Counted from the stretch's first letter, positions 27,856 through 37,159 are shown. The stretch is 64,000 bases of DNA from Acidobacteriota bacterium (GCA_028874215.1 JAPPLF010000108.1:98562-162561); one strand, 5' to 3'. The notes: generated from the letters alone by a model not told the origin. A program made the numbers and translations.

Positions 27856-28529
27856 CAGACCCCCTTTGCCTCGGCTCCCCAGAAGATCTTGTGCAGTTGC
27901 ACCTGGATGCGGACGGGCAGTCCGTCCTCCAGGATCCAACCGGCCAGCCGGGCCGCGTCCATGCGGTTCCATTCCGGCGAAAACAGAACCAGGTGCCTCC
28001 TGGTCAGCTCCAGTTCCAGGGTCTTTTGCTTGGCCCACTCAAAGTCGCGCCGCGATGAAATCACGAACTTGATTTCATCGTGCGGTCTCAGGTGATTCAG
28101 GTTCTCCCACCGATTTCTTCCCTCCATGAGGCTGTCCGGACACTTGATGTCGTAAATCAGGACCGCTCTGGGATCCACCGGACGGATGTCCAGGCTGCCC
28201 CCGGTCTCGATCAGGACCCGCTTGCCCGCGTCCAGCAAGCTGCTGATGAGAGTGTGCGCCAGAGGGTGAAGCAGAGGCTCTCCTCCCGTAATCTCCACCA
28301 GGTCGGTGGGATACCGGTCCAATCGGGTTGTGATCTCCGCCAGGGACATGGGGACGCCCCCCTCGAAGGCGTACTCGGTATCGCAATAGCTGCACCTGAG
28401 GTTGCAACCGGTCAGCCGCACGAAGGCGCAGGGCTGTCCGCTGTAGCTGGACTCTCCCTGGATGCTGAAGAAGATCTCGGTGACGGGGAGAGTCCTGGCC
28501 AATCGGTCCGGTGCGGCGGTGCTCGTCAT
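27855..28529 (-). CDS. queE: 7-carboxy-7-deazaguanine synthase
   Basis: A 224-residue radical-SAM enzyme in the queuosine/7-deazaguanine pathway, converting 6-carboxytetrahydropterin to 7-carboxy-7-deazaguanine. The iron-sulfur motif is CNLRCSYC (Cys-x3-Cys-x2-Cys) and is followed by DTEYAF. Early EIFFSIQGES and later LVEITGGEPLLH also match QueE. I start at ATG 28529 and discard an in-frame upstream extension of Arg/Ser-rich sequence. No other que gene is in the window. The downstream deacetylase gene overlaps its stop. Confidence 0.93.
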   Translation of the reverse strand: MTSTAAPDRLARTLPVTEIFFSIQGESSYSGQPCAFVRLTGCNLRCSYCDTEYAFEGGVPMSLAEITTRLDRYPTDLVEITGGEPLLHPLAHTLISSLLDAGKRVLIETGGSLDIRPVDPRAVLIYDIKCPDSLMEGRNRWENLNHLRPHDEIKFVISSRRDFEWAKQKTLELELTRRHLVLFSPEWNRMDAARLAGWILEDGLPVRIQVQLHKIFWGAEAKGV

Positions 28530-28551
28530 TGGTGGCGCCCGTAGTATACCT

Positions 28552-28605
28552 GGGAAGAAGAGGCGAGAGGAAAAGAGGATACGGGAAGAAGAGAACGGGA
28601 GAAGG
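28552..28605. other. Polypurine tract
   Basis: In the queE/coiled-coil gene intergenic region about 54 bases on the plus strand are almost all A or G, with only four interruptions (C at 28564, T at 28580, C at 28582 and C at 28595). It lies upstream of the candidate promoter at 28624. No coding potential is supported in this short stretch. Confidence 0.6.
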
Positions 28606-28623
28606 CTCGGACGGGCTCGTGCA

Positions 28624-28653
28624 GTGACGGATTTCACCTCCGGCTGCTAGAAT
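28624..28653 (+). promoter_or_regulatory. Candidate promoter of the coiled-coil gene
   Basis: GTGACG (28624-28629, four of six matches to TTGACA), an 18-base spacer and TAGAAT (28648-28653, five of six matches to TATAAT) lie 30 bases before the ATG at 28683. A good AAGGAG ribosome-binding site at 28669-28674 lies between. Confidence 0.38.
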
Positions 28654-28682
28654 CGAATGAAAGAGGTCAAGGAGACACCGAG

Positions 28683-30440
28683 ATGAAATGGACTGGCCGG
28701 GTGGCCGTCGGCATGGTAGCGGTCGCGGCGTTTTCGTACGTTTATCCCCGGGTCGCCCGGGAAATTCGGGACGAATACGTTCAACGCTTCGAGAACAAGG
28801 CGGTCTTTCTCAAGGTCCCGGTTCGGGGACTGCAGCAGGTGATCCATGTCCTGGATACCGGCGCCAAGCTGGACCGGGGGAACCTGAACCAGCCGGTGAG
28901 CTTTAAGGTCGGGGATCAGGTCCGGATCATCGACGTGAATTTCAGGGACAGAACCGTCCGGTTCCGGTTCTCATCGGTGGGCACGAACCGTGAGGGTTCG
29001 TTGGAATTCCGGTTTCCCGCCTCGACTCAACAGACCTTTCCCCAGAGAGAGAACTTCGAAAAAAGCTTGGCGAGCAGCCTGACCGAAGGGCTTTCCTACA
29101 AGGAATTGGAATCCGCCAAGGGAGAGTTCATCCGGGGACAGGTCAAGACTCTGGTCCGCGAATTCGCCACCACCACCAACACTTCGGATGAGGTGGTGCT
29201 GCGGACCATCGTGGAGGACAGCCCTCAGTACCAGGAACTGGAGCGGGAATTTTCTCAGCTCCAGAAGGAACACCGGACCCTCGATCGGAACGCGTCCCGT
29301 TTGGGACAGGCCAGCCGGGAGCAACGCGTGCAGATCACGGAAATGACGGTCGAACTCGACCGTCTCAGAACCCAGGTCCGAGAGCTGGAGCGGGACAAGA
29401 CGCAGTCGGCCAGGACCCGCCGATCTCTGGAAGAGCAGTTGAAGGACACCCAGGTCAAGATGAGCGGGCTCTTGAGCAGCCTGAACGTCGAAGAGGCCTC
29501 GAACGCCGAGCTGGACAACAGGATGCAGTCGTTGAGTGAGGGCATCGAGTCGGCACGCCGGAAGCGGGAGGAGCTCTCGGAGGAGTTGGCGCAGGCCCGC
29601 GCCGACCTGAACGAGCGGGAAGCGGCCAATACGAGGCTCACCGCCGATCTGAAGAAGGTCCAGGGCCGCAACCGGCGGCTCTCCACGGAACTCCGGAGTC
29701 TGACCTCCAACAAGGACAGCATTCAAGCCCAGTTTCTCAAGGCCAAACGGCAGAGCGACGCCATGGAGATGGCCTCACGCCTGAGTGCCGGCTTGCGGCT
29801 GGAGCGATCGGTCCAGGAGCGGGACGGTCAGCCGTTGGATATTGCCGACCTCTATCTGCTTTCCAAGCGGGTCGGCCGGCTCCAGATCGAGACTCCGGAA
29901 CACCCGGGACAGATCTGCCGGGTGAAGTTCCTATTGGAGTCTCCGGATCGGGTGGAATTCCAGGAGGAAGAGCGGGTCCTGTTTGATTCCCTCGGTGGCA
30001 CTTTCAAGGTTGAGCCCTCCTGGACCTTCGACAGCGACCGGCTGAGGGCGGTTCTCATGGAGGGGGAGGTGGCCCGGGAGGCCAAGCCCCGGGAGGAGAT
30101 CGAGTGGGCCTGGATCCTGGACGGTGAAATCCTGGAACCGGAGCGGGCTCAGTTGCGGGTTGAACTCGTCAACTCGGACGACCAGAAAATCTCTCTGGAT
30201 CCCCATGAGTTCTACTTGACGCCGCCGGGCCTCATGTCCTACCTGATCCGGAGCTTTTCTCCCATCTCCCTGGGGGCGGGGGTGTTCGTGGGTCTGGTTT
30301 TCGCCGGGATTGCCGGGGTCTTTCGGAGACGGTCTTCTCGCCGGCCTCCCAGAACTTCCAGGCCTTCCAAGCGCAGGACGACTCCTCCACCGGATGCGGA
30401 AGAGCCGGATCGCGAATACGTGATCCAGAAGAAGCTCTAG
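28683..30440 (+). CDS. Membrane-anchored coiled-coil protein of unknown function
   Basis: A 585-residue protein. The N-terminus has a short hydrophobic segment (residues about 7-22) and the C-terminus a strong transmembrane segment (about 525-548, SLGAGVFVGLVFAGIAGVF) followed by an Arg-rich tail. Residues about 190-370 form a long Glu/Arg/Leu/Gln-rich coiled coil. The parts before and after the coiled coil are beta-rich without a recognisable domain. The N-segment could be a signal peptide or anchor. The start ATG is preceded by AAGGAG at 8 bases. It shares the strand with nth, 11 bases downstream. I cannot name a family. Confidence 0.7.
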   Translation: MKWTGRVAVGMVAVAAFSYVYPRVAREIRDEYVQRFENKAVFLKVPVRGLQQVIHVLDTGAKLDRGNLNQPVSFKVGDQVRIIDVNFRDRTVRFRFSSVGTNREGSLEFRFPASTQQTFPQRENFEKSLASSLTEGLSYKELESAKGEFIRGQVKTLVREFATTTNTSDEVVLRTIVEDSPQYQELEREFSQLQKEHRTLDRNASRLGQASREQRVQITEMTVELDRLRTQVRELERDKTQSARTRRSLEEQLKDTQVKMSGLLSSLNVEEASNAELDNRMQSLSEGIESARRKREELSEELAQARADLNEREAANTRLTADLKKVQGRNRRLSTELRSLTSNKDSIQAQFLKAKRQSDAMEMASRLSAGLRLERSVQERDGQPLDIADLYLLSKRVGRLQIETPEHPGQICRVKFLLESPDRVEFQEEERVLFDSLGGTFKVEPSWTFDSDRLRAVLMEGEVAREAKPREEIEWAWILDGEILEPERAQLRVELVNSDDQKISLDPHEFYLTPPGLMSYLIRSFSPISLGAGVFVGLVFAGIAGVFRRRSSRRPPRTSRPSKRRTTPPPDAEEPDREYVIQKKL

Positions 30441-30451
30441 TCCGGCGCACT

Positions 30452-31105
30452 ATGATCAACCGAAAGGAAGCTCGCCGCGTCTTTGAGATCATCCGCCTCT
30501 TGGAGCAGGAGTACGGCGAGGCCACCTGCGCACTCCATCACGACGGTGCGTACCAACTCCTGGTGGCCACCATTCTTTCCGCCCAGTGCACGGACGCCCG
30601 GGTGAACATGGTGACCCCGGCCCTCTTTCGCCGATACCCGGACGCCCACGCAATGGCAGAGGCGGATCTGGACGAGCTCCAGGAGATCATTCGGAGCACG
30701 GGTTTCTTCCGAAACAAGTCCAAGAGCCTTCACGGGTCCGCCACGAAGCTGGTCGACGAGTTCGATGGAGAAGTCCCATCGAACATGCGGGATCTTCTGA
30801 AGCTCCCCGGAGTGGCTCGCAAGACGGCCAACGTGGTGTTGGGAACCGCTTACGGCATCGCCTCAGGGGTGGTGGTGGATACCCACGTGGGTCGTCTCTC
30901 ACGGCGTTTGGGGCTGACCCACCAGAAGACGCCGGTGAAGGTGGAGAAGGACCTGATGGGCATGATCCCCCGGGACGAGTGGATCAACTTCGCGCATCGG
31001 CTGATCCACCATGGGAGACGCGTCTGTCAGGCTCGGCGTCCCCGATGCGAAGAGTGCGCGTTCGCCGACCTCTGCCCGAGAGTCGGAGTGACTGCCCCGA
31101 AATAA
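30452..31105 (+). CDS. nth: Endonuclease III
   Basis: A 217-residue DNA glycosylase/AP lyase that removes oxidised pyrimidines. The helix-hairpin-helix and catalytic Lys are in LPGVARKTANVVLG, and the conserved Asp lies in VVVDTHVGRL. The iron-sulfur cluster loop has Cys-x6-Cys-x2-Cys-x5-Cys (CQARRPRC...CEECAFADLC). The first ATG at 30452 gives the normal length; the ribosome-binding site is poor and the gene follows the coiled-coil gene by 11 bases, so it is probably in the same transcript. Confidence 0.96.
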   Translation: MINRKEARRVFEIIRLLEQEYGEATCALHHDGAYQLLVATILSAQCTDARVNMVTPALFRRYPDAHAMAEADLDELQEIIRSTGFFRNKSKSLHGSATKLVDEFDGEVPSNMRDLLKLPGVARKTANVVLGTAYGIASGVVVDTHVGRLSRRLGLTHQKTPVKVEKDLMGMIPRDEWINFAHRLIHHGRRVCQARRPRCEECAFADLCPRVGVTAPK

Positions 31106-31153
31106 GAGAACATGAGGAGTGTTCCTCCTCGACTCTTCGACTATCGTTTCCCA

Positions 31154-31954
31154 TCAGTTTCCCAATGCATGGAAATGTCCCAGTGGTCCGCTCCCGGTTC
31201 CCAGGCGCAGGGAATGGCGGATCGCCTCCGTGACGTAGTCCTTGGCGCGGCGAACCGATTCCTCCAGTCCGCTTCCCCTGGCCAGATGCGCGGCGATGGC
31301 GGAAGCGAAGGTGCAACCGCTGCCGTGGGTGTCCCGGGAGGAGAGGCGAGGCCCCTTCAACCGGACCCGGCCGGCGCCGGTGAAAAGCAAGTCGGTCGAG
31401 CTCTCCGGGTCCCGGAAGTGGCCCCCCTTGATGACGACGGCTCGGGGGCCCATGTCCAGCAGCAGGCGAGCCGCTTGGACGGCGTCTTCCTCGGAGCGGA
31501 TCTCTCGTCCGGTCAGCAGCTCCGACTCGTGCCGGTTGGGAGTGAGGACCAGGGTGAGGGGAAAGAGGAGAGATTTCATCCGTGAAACGGCTTCCCCGCC
31601 GGCCAGCGCATGGCCGTATCCGCTCCGGATGACCGGGTCCACCACGATCCGCTCCAGGCGATGGAATCGGATCCTGTCCGACACCGCTTCCACGGCCTCG
31701 GGGGAGGGGATCATCCCGGTCTTGACGGAATCGACTCCCGGGTCCCCGACGGCGGCATCGATCTGGCGGGCGACATGGTCGGGAGGCAGGGGGAGAATCT
31801 CATGCACCCGGCGGGTGTCCTGCACCGTGGACGCCGTGATGGCGCTCATCCCGTGCACTCCCAGCGCCGCGAAGGTCTTCAGATCGGCCTGGATTCCGGC
31901 ACAGCCGCCGCTGTCGGAGCCGGAGACCGTGAGTGCGCAGGGAATCGGCCTCAC
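31154..31954 (-). CDS. thiD: Hydroxymethylpyrimidine/phosphomethylpyrimidine kinase
   Basis: A 266-residue ribokinase-fold enzyme of thiamine pyrimidine synthesis that phosphorylates HMP and HMP-P. The N-terminal substrate loop TVSGSDSGGCAGIQADLKTF, the QDTRRVHEI segment, and the ATP-site motif DTHGSGCTFASAIAAHLA are all present. The start is GTG at 31954, which overlaps the aminotransferase stop (GTGA), so the genes are coupled; the frame remains open upstream within the aminotransferase gene and that extension was rejected. No other thi gene or TPP riboswitch is seen here. A B6-kinase-like role cannot be fully excluded. Confidence 0.92.
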   Translation of the reverse strand: MRPIPCALTVSGSDSGGCAGIQADLKTFAALGVHGMSAITASTVQDTRRVHEILPLPPDHVARQIDAAVGDPGVDSVKTGMIPSPEAVEAVSDRIRFHRLERIVVDPVIRSGYGHALAGGEAVSRMKSLLFPLTLVLTPNRHESELLTGREIRSEEDAVQAARLLLDMGPRAVVIKGGHFRDPESSTDLLFTGAGRVRLKGPRLSSRDTHGSGCTFASAIAAHLARGSGLEESVRRAKDYVTEAIRHSLRLGTGSGPLGHFHALGN

Positions 31955-33162
31955 CGGGGCCGGTTCCCGGATCGCCCCCTGCCGCTGCGCAGCCGCAAGA
32001 GCCGGCGACGGGCCTCGGCCAACACGTCCATGGTCTTGCAGTAGGCGAAGCGGATGAGTCGTTTTCCCTGCTGCCTGCCGGGGCGGTAGAAGCTGCTGCC
32101 GGGGACGGCCGCGACCCCGTAGTCCCGGACCAGCTCGGCGGCGAAGGCCACGTCGTCCTTGTCGGTCACCTGGGAGATGTCGGCCATGATGTAGTAGGCT
32201 CCGGCCGGTTTCCAGACCCGGAAACCCAACTGGACCAGCGCCTCCATGAGGAAGTCCCGGCGTTCGAGATAGTCTCGGGCCAACTGGTCGTAGTAGCCGG
32301 ATTCCATCGCCAGAGCCGTGACTCCCGCCTCCTGCAGCGGCGCCGGGGAACCGACCGTCAGGAAGTCGTGCATCTTCCGGATGGCTCCGGCGAGGTGGCC
32401 CGGTGCGATGGTGTATCCGACGCGCCACCCGGTCACGCTGAAGGTCTTGGAGAGGGCGCTGATGGTCACCGTCCGCTCTCTCATTCCCGGAAGCAGCGCG
32501 ATGGGCTGGTGGACGTGCCCATCATAAAGGATGTGTTCGTAGATCTCGTCGGTGAACACATAGAAGTCGTAGCGGACCGCCAGCTCGGCGATCCGATTCA
32601 GCTCGTCGCTGTTGAAGACCTTTCCCGACGGGTTGTTGGGCGAGTTGAGGATGAGGGCCCGCAGCCGGCCCCGGTCGCAGGCATCGCGGATGGTTCGTTC
32701 CAGCACGTCGAAGTCCAGAGCCCAGTCCGACTCCGACTCCAGGGAAACATAGATGGGAGTCGCTCCGGCGATGATGGAATCGGGACCGTAGTTTTCGTAG
32801 AAGGGTTCGAACACCACGACCTGTTCGCCCGGATTGACCAGGGCCAGCATGGTGGAAATCATGCACTCGGTGGAACCGCAGGCGACCGTCACCTCCACGT
32901 CGGGATCGACGTCCCAGCCGTAGACGCGGCGGTACTTTTCGGCCACGGCCCGGCGAAAGGACGGGGCCCCCCAAGTGACGGCGTATTGATTGATGTCCTC
33001 CTGGATCGCCCGGCAAGCGGCATCCTTGACCACCTGAGGTGCGGCAAAATTCGGATAGCCCTGGGCCAGGTTGATGGCGCCGTGTTCGTATGCCAGACGG
33101 GTCATCTCCCGAATCACCGACTCGGTGAATCGGGAGGCCTTCTCACCGATGTATTTGTTCAA
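31951..33162 (-). CDS. Class I PLP-dependent aminotransferase
   Basis: A 403-residue fold-type I transaminase. The internal aldimine lysine is in SALSKTFSVTGWRVGY, and other typical segments are INLAQGYPNF, QYAVTWGAPSFR, NSPNNPSGKVF and DEIYEHILYD. The N-terminal half resembles the kynurenine/glutamine/methionine transaminase group. The C-terminal 15 residues are Arg-rich. The substrate is not evident. It starts 220 bases from the divergent octopine-dehydrogenase-like gene and its stop overlaps the thiD start. Confidence 0.93.
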   Translation of the reverse strand: MNKYIGEKASRFTESVIREMTRLAYEHGAINLAQGYPNFAAPQVVKDAACRAIQEDINQYAVTWGAPSFRRAVAEKYRRVYGWDVDPDVEVTVACGSTECMISTMLALVNPGEQVVVFEPFYENYGPDSIIAGATPIYVSLESESDWALDFDVLERTIRDACDRGRLRALILNSPNNPSGKVFNSDELNRIAELAVRYDFYVFTDEIYEHILYDGHVHQPIALLPGMRERTVTISALSKTFSVTGWRVGYTIAPGHLAGAIRKMHDFLTVGSPAPLQEAGVTALAMESGYYDQLARDYLERRDFLMEALVQLGFRVWKPAGAYYIMADISQVTDKDDVAFAAELVRDYGVAAVPGSSFYRPGRQQGKRLIRFAYCKTMDVLAEARRRLLRLRSGRGRSGNRPR

Positions 33163-33382
33163 TTCAACTGCCTCGAATCCGGACCACGCGGTCCCGAAAA
33201 GCGCCGCGCTCCGGGGACCTCCCGAAAAGAGTACGCTTGCAATGGTCCGTCCCGCAAGAGCCCGCCGGGCGAGTGCCCGCGGATGGGATCTGCCGCCGCC
33301 GAAACTTGACTAACCCTCGCCGGGTTGGCTATGTCATGGGCCGGAATACGCGGTCGCTTGAGTGGGTCTGCGGAGAAATGCC

Positions 33383-34519
33383 ATGAGGAACCTGACGATT
33401 CTGGGGGGAGGGAATACCGCATTCGCCGCTGCCGCCAATTTGAGCCTGCGCGGCTTCCAGGTGACGATCTGCGAGCATCCCGACTTCGCTTACACGCTCG
33501 ACCCGGTCCGGAACGGGGGCGGGATCGTGCTGGACGGCGTGGCGGCTCGCGGCCGAGCCCGCATACACGCCCTGACCACCGATTTCCAGGAGGGGCTGCA
33601 AAACGACCTGCTCCTGCTCATCGTTCCCGCGTATGCCCACCGCCCCTTCGCCCTGGCCTGCGCTCCCTACCTGAGAGAGAGCCATACCCTGGTCCTGCTT
33701 CCGGGAACGCTGGGGACGCTGGAGTTCCACACCCTGTTGCGGGAGAAGGGCCGGGATCCGTCGCGGATCACCCTGGCCGAGACCGATACGGCGCCCTACG
33801 TCTGCCGGAAGCTCACCCCCGACTCGGCCCATATCTGGGGAGTCGTCTCCGCGTTGGGTCTCGGCGTGCTCCCGGCGTCGGAAACGGGCCGGACCAGGGA
33901 CCTGCTGCGGTCCATTTTCACTGTCGACGGTCTGGGTGAGCCGGACGGGGAGGACAACTCGGCCGTCTCCTGCTACGGCAACGTTTTCGAGTGCGGTCTG
34001 AGCGCCATGAACCCCGTGGTTCACCCTCCCGGAGTCCTCATGAACGCCGGCCGGGTGGAATATTCCAGAGGAGATTTCTACTTCTACGAAGAGGGCGTCA
34101 CGCCGGGCGTGTGCAATGCCATTTACGGCGTCGACCGGGAACGCCGGCAGGTGGGCCGGGCACTCGGCTTCGAGCTTTCGGTCGTGGACGAGGCCTTTTT
34201 CCTCGCCGGTTTCGGTCCCCGGGGCGACCTCTGGAGCACCATCAACGGCAGTCGCATGCTGACCCAGTTGAAGGCTCCCGGCGAACTGAACACCCGCTGG
34301 CTGACCGAGGACGTGCCCTATGGACTGGGAGCATGGAGCTCTCTGGGCCGGCACTTGGGTGTGGCGACCCCACTCATGGATGGATTGGTGGCGCTCGCGT
34401 CAGCGGCGCTGGGTGAGGATTTCAGGGCCTCCAGCCGGACCGTCCGGCGGCTGGGAATCGCCGGGATGGGACGGGACCAGTTGCTCCGCTTCGCGGAAAC
34501 CGGGGAGATGCCGGGATGA
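33383..34519 (+). CDS. NAD(P)-dependent octopine/opine dehydrogenase-family protein
   Basis: A 378-residue protein with an N-terminal Rossmann motif (LTILGGGNTAFAAAANL) and a C-terminal helical substrate domain. The diagnostic Asn-Pro-x-x-His-Pro-Pro-Gly (NPVVHPPG), containing the catalytic His, lies near residue 216. Family members join an amino acid and a keto acid reductively to make an opine or break it down; the substrate is unknown. I start at ATG 33383, which has GCGGAG 8 bases upstream, rather than the in-frame GTG at 33362. Its stop codon overlaps the next gene's ATG (ATGA). Confidence 0.87.
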   Translation: MRNLTILGGGNTAFAAAANLSLRGFQVTICEHPDFAYTLDPVRNGGGIVLDGVAARGRARIHALTTDFQEGLQNDLLLLIVPAYAHRPFALACAPYLRESHTLVLLPGTLGTLEFHTLLREKGRDPSRITLAETDTAPYVCRKLTPDSAHIWGVVSALGLGVLPASETGRTRDLLRSIFTVDGLGEPDGEDNSAVSCYGNVFECGLSAMNPVVHPPGVLMNAGRVEYSRGDFYFYEEGVTPGVCNAIYGVDRERRQVGRALGFELSVVDEAFFLAGFGPRGDLWSTINGSRMLTQLKAPGELNTRWLTEDVPYGLGAWSSLGRHLGVATPLMDGLVALASAALGEDFRASSRTVRRLGIAGMGRDQLLRFAETGEMPG

Positions 34520-35562
34520 GAGCGTGCCGGATCGCCGAGTCCAGCGTCGGCGGGATCAAGAGCCTGGTCCTGGAGAACGGGCACCTGGAGGTGGTCGTCC
34601 TGGCGGGGAAGGGGACGGACATCTTCTCCTTTCGCCACCGGGCCAGCGGTACGGACTTTCTTTGGAAGGCTCCTTGGGGGGTGCGAGATCCCGCCACCAC
34701 CATTCAGGACACGGCCAACCCGGCTTCTTCCTTCCTCGACTACTACTTCGGAGGCTGGCAGGAGCTCTTTCCCAACGCCGGGGCCGCCTGCACCTATCGG
34801 GGTGCCGAGCTGGGAGTTCACGGCGAGGCTTGCAAGGTGCCCTGGACCTGGCGGATCGTGGAGGAAACCTCTCGCAGGATCTCGGTCCAATTCCGGACCC
34901 GCATGGTGCGGACTCCCTTCTTGCTGGAAAAGCGGCTGACCCTGGAGGCCGGCCGGGCCACGCTCCTGATCGAGGAGACGGTGACGAACGAGGGTGCGGA
35001 CGCCGCCGATTTCATCTGGGGCCACCATCCGGCCCTGGGGGCTCCCTTCTTGAGCGAACATTGCCGCCTTTTTACGCCGGCGCGGATGGTGGAGACGGAT
35101 GACTCCAACCTCTTCCTGGCCCCCGGGCGGCGTTTCGAGTCTTATCCCATGGTCGAGACAGTGGACGGGGAGCCGTTTGACGTCTCCCGGATCCCGCCCC
35201 CGGCGGCGCGGGTCACCATGCAGAGCTTCCTGCGGGAGTTCCCGGAGGGTTGGTACGCCCTGGTCAACCAGGAGAGCGGACTTGGGTTCGCCATGTCCTG
35301 GGACCGGGAGGTGTTCCCCTGCCTCTGGCTCTGGGAGGAGCTGTGCGGTTCCGCGGACTATCCATGGTGGGGACGATGTTACGTGGCCGGGATCGAGCCC
35401 AACACCACGCCGGCGGGCGGAGGTCTGGCCGAGGCGGTGCAAAACGGGACCCAACACCGGTTGCCGCCGGGAAAATCGCTCCACTCCGTTCTGTGCGCCA
35501 CGGCGTTCGAGGTCCAGGGAGAACCGCGGCGCGTCGACCCCGAGGGCCGGATCGAGTATTGA
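34516..35562 (+). CDS. Aldose 1-epimerase / DUF4432 family protein
   Basis: A 348-residue beta-sandwich-type protein of the galactose-mutarotase-like superfamily. Segments such as GKGTDIFSFRH, FGGWQELFPNAG, the central HHPALG and the late GIEPNTTP fit the DUF4432 branch, whose members act on or bind free sugars and sugar derivatives. No signal peptide is seen. It overlaps the octopine-dehydrogenase-like gene by four bases (ATGA), so the two proteins should be made together. Its exact reaction is not known. Confidence 0.75.
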   Translation: MRACRIAESSVGGIKSLVLENGHLEVVVLAGKGTDIFSFRHRASGTDFLWKAPWGVRDPATTIQDTANPASSFLDYYFGGWQELFPNAGAACTYRGAELGVHGEACKVPWTWRIVEETSRRISVQFRTRMVRTPFLLEKRLTLEAGRATLLIEETVTNEGADAADFIWGHHPALGAPFLSEHCRLFTPARMVETDDSNLFLAPGRRFESYPMVETVDGEPFDVSRIPPPAARVTMQSFLREFPEGWYALVNQESGLGFAMSWDREVFPCLWLWEELCGSADYPWWGRCYVAGIEPNTTPAGGGLAEAVQNGTQHRLPPGKSLHSVLCATAFEVQGEPRRVDPEGRIEY

Positions 35563-35616
35563 ACCTGAGGCCGCCGCCCTGGAGGCCGGCATCAAGGCGC
35601 AACTAGGGAGGATCTG

Positions 35617-37143
35617 ATGCAGAGCAGAACCGGGTTTCCCCTGCTGGCCGGCATATTCCTGTTTCTGGCCGGCTCGACCGAGGTTTCAGGCAGCGAAGTG
35701 CGGCACCTCGGCGGACGGCTGCAACTGTTTCTGGATGACTGGCTCGTCGAGTCTGCCGATAACGTTCGCCGTGTGCTCCACCGTCCCGAGCGCCGCGAGG
35801 CGGCGATTCGGGTCGACCGGCCCTGGGAAGACATCTACATGTACAACCCGGTGGTCATCAAGGACGGGCATCGCTACCGCATGTGGTACCGCGCCAAATA
35901 CCTGGCAAGGCCCTTTCTGACCGCATACGCGGAGAGCCTGGACGGGATCCATTGGGTGAAGCCCAACTTGGGACTCATCGAATTCGACGGTTCCCGCAAC
36001 AACAACATCATCTGGCCCATTGCCGGGGCGGACGGGAGGTCGTTCTCCGTTTTCAAGGACGAAAACCCCGATGCGCGGGCCGATGCGCGGTACAAGGCCA
36101 TCACCAATCTGAACGAGATCACCGAGTCGGGGAAACGGCGGGCGGTGATCTACGGACTTGCTTCGCCCGACGGCTTGCAATGGCGGCATCTCCACAAGGA
36201 GCCCATGGTGAAGGCTCTGGTGGAAGACCCGCAGTTCGATTCCCACAACATCGCACTCTGGGACTCGGTGCGCCGGCACTATGCCATCTACGCGCGGGGC
36301 TGGTACCGGAAGGGCTTGCCTCCCCCGGGATCGGACCGGGTGGGCCGCACTGCGCACACGGTGACCATGAAGCTTCCGTCGGGCGAGACGCGGGAAATGA
36401 CCCATATCCGGGACATTCGCCGGTACGTCTCCAAGGACTTCGCGAATTGGTCGCCACAGGAGTACATCGGATTGGGCGGAGCCCCGTTGGAGCACCTGTA
36501 CAAGAACTCCGCGACTCCCTACTACCGGGACCCCGGCCTCCTGCTCATGTTCCCGAAGCGGTTTCTTCCCACGCGAAAAGCCGATCCGGACTGGGAACAC
36601 GTCGGTCTTTCCGACATCGTCTTCATGTTCAGCCGGGACGGCCTGAACTTCGACCGCCGATACATGGAGGCTTTTCTCCGTCCGGGCCGGGACCCGTTGG
36701 CCTGGCACGAACGTTCCATCCACGTGGGCACCGGCCTGGTCCCCACCGGAGAACGGGAAATGTCCCTCTATTTCATCGAGCACGGCAAGACAGCTCGGAT
36801 GTCCATCCGGCGGGGAGTGTTGAGAGTGGACGGCCTGGCATCGCTGCGGGCGCCCTATTCGGGAGGGACGGTCCTGACCCGTCCCCTGACCTTCTCCGGT
36901 TCCCGCCTGGTGCTCAACTACTCCACCTCGGCCGCCGGCCAAATCCGGGTTGAGGTCCAGGACGAAACGGGGGCGCCGTTGCCGGGATTCGGGATGGAGG
37001 ACTGTCCCGAGATCTACGGAGACGAGATCGAACGGGTCGTCGCCTGGCGGACCGGTTCCGACCTGACCTCCTTGGCGGGGCGCACCGTGCGCCTCAGGAT
37101 CGAGATGAAAGACGCCGAACTGTTCTCCCTGCGGTTCCGGTAG
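35617..37143 (+). CDS. Secreted five-bladed-propeller glycosidase-like protein
   Basis: A 508-residue protein with a signal peptide (MQSRTGFPLLAGIFLFLAG). The body resembles GH32/GH43-like beta-propeller proteins: a first-strand LFLDDWLVES motif, YNPVVIKDGHRYRMWYRA, AESLDGIHWVKP, and a C-terminal beta-sandwich. No published activity can be assigned from the sequence. A second copy of the same family is at 53092. A ribosome-binding AGGGAGG lies 6 bases before the ATG. It follows the DUF4432 gene by 54 bases and precedes the M14 gene by 16, so the four genes from 33383 appear to be one transcript. Confidence 0.72.
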   Translation: MQSRTGFPLLAGIFLFLAGSTEVSGSEVRHLGGRLQLFLDDWLVESADNVRRVLHRPERREAAIRVDRPWEDIYMYNPVVIKDGHRYRMWYRAKYLARPFLTAYAESLDGIHWVKPNLGLIEFDGSRNNNIIWPIAGADGRSFSVFKDENPDARADARYKAITNLNEITESGKRRAVIYGLASPDGLQWRHLHKEPMVKALVEDPQFDSHNIALWDSVRRHYAIYARGWYRKGLPPPGSDRVGRTAHTVTMKLPSGETREMTHIRDIRRYVSKDFANWSPQEYIGLGGAPLEHLYKNSATPYYRDPGLLLMFPKRFLPTRKADPDWEHVGLSDIVFMFSRDGLNFDRRYMEAFLRPGRDPLAWHERSIHVGTGLVPTGEREMSLYFIEHGKTARMSIRRGVLRVDGLASLRAPYSGGTVLTRPLTFSGSRLVLNYSTSAAGQIRVEVQDETGAPLPGFGMEDCPEIYGDEIERVVAWRTGSDLTSLAGRTVRLRIEMKDAELFSLRFR

Positions 37144-37159
37144 GCGAAAGGAGTCCTCA

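Noticed and set aside
31114..31127. Possible terminator hairpin GAGGA-GTGT-TCCTC between nth and thiD
   Set aside because: The stem is only five base pairs and there is no clear U-rich run, so it is not strong enough to report as a terminator.
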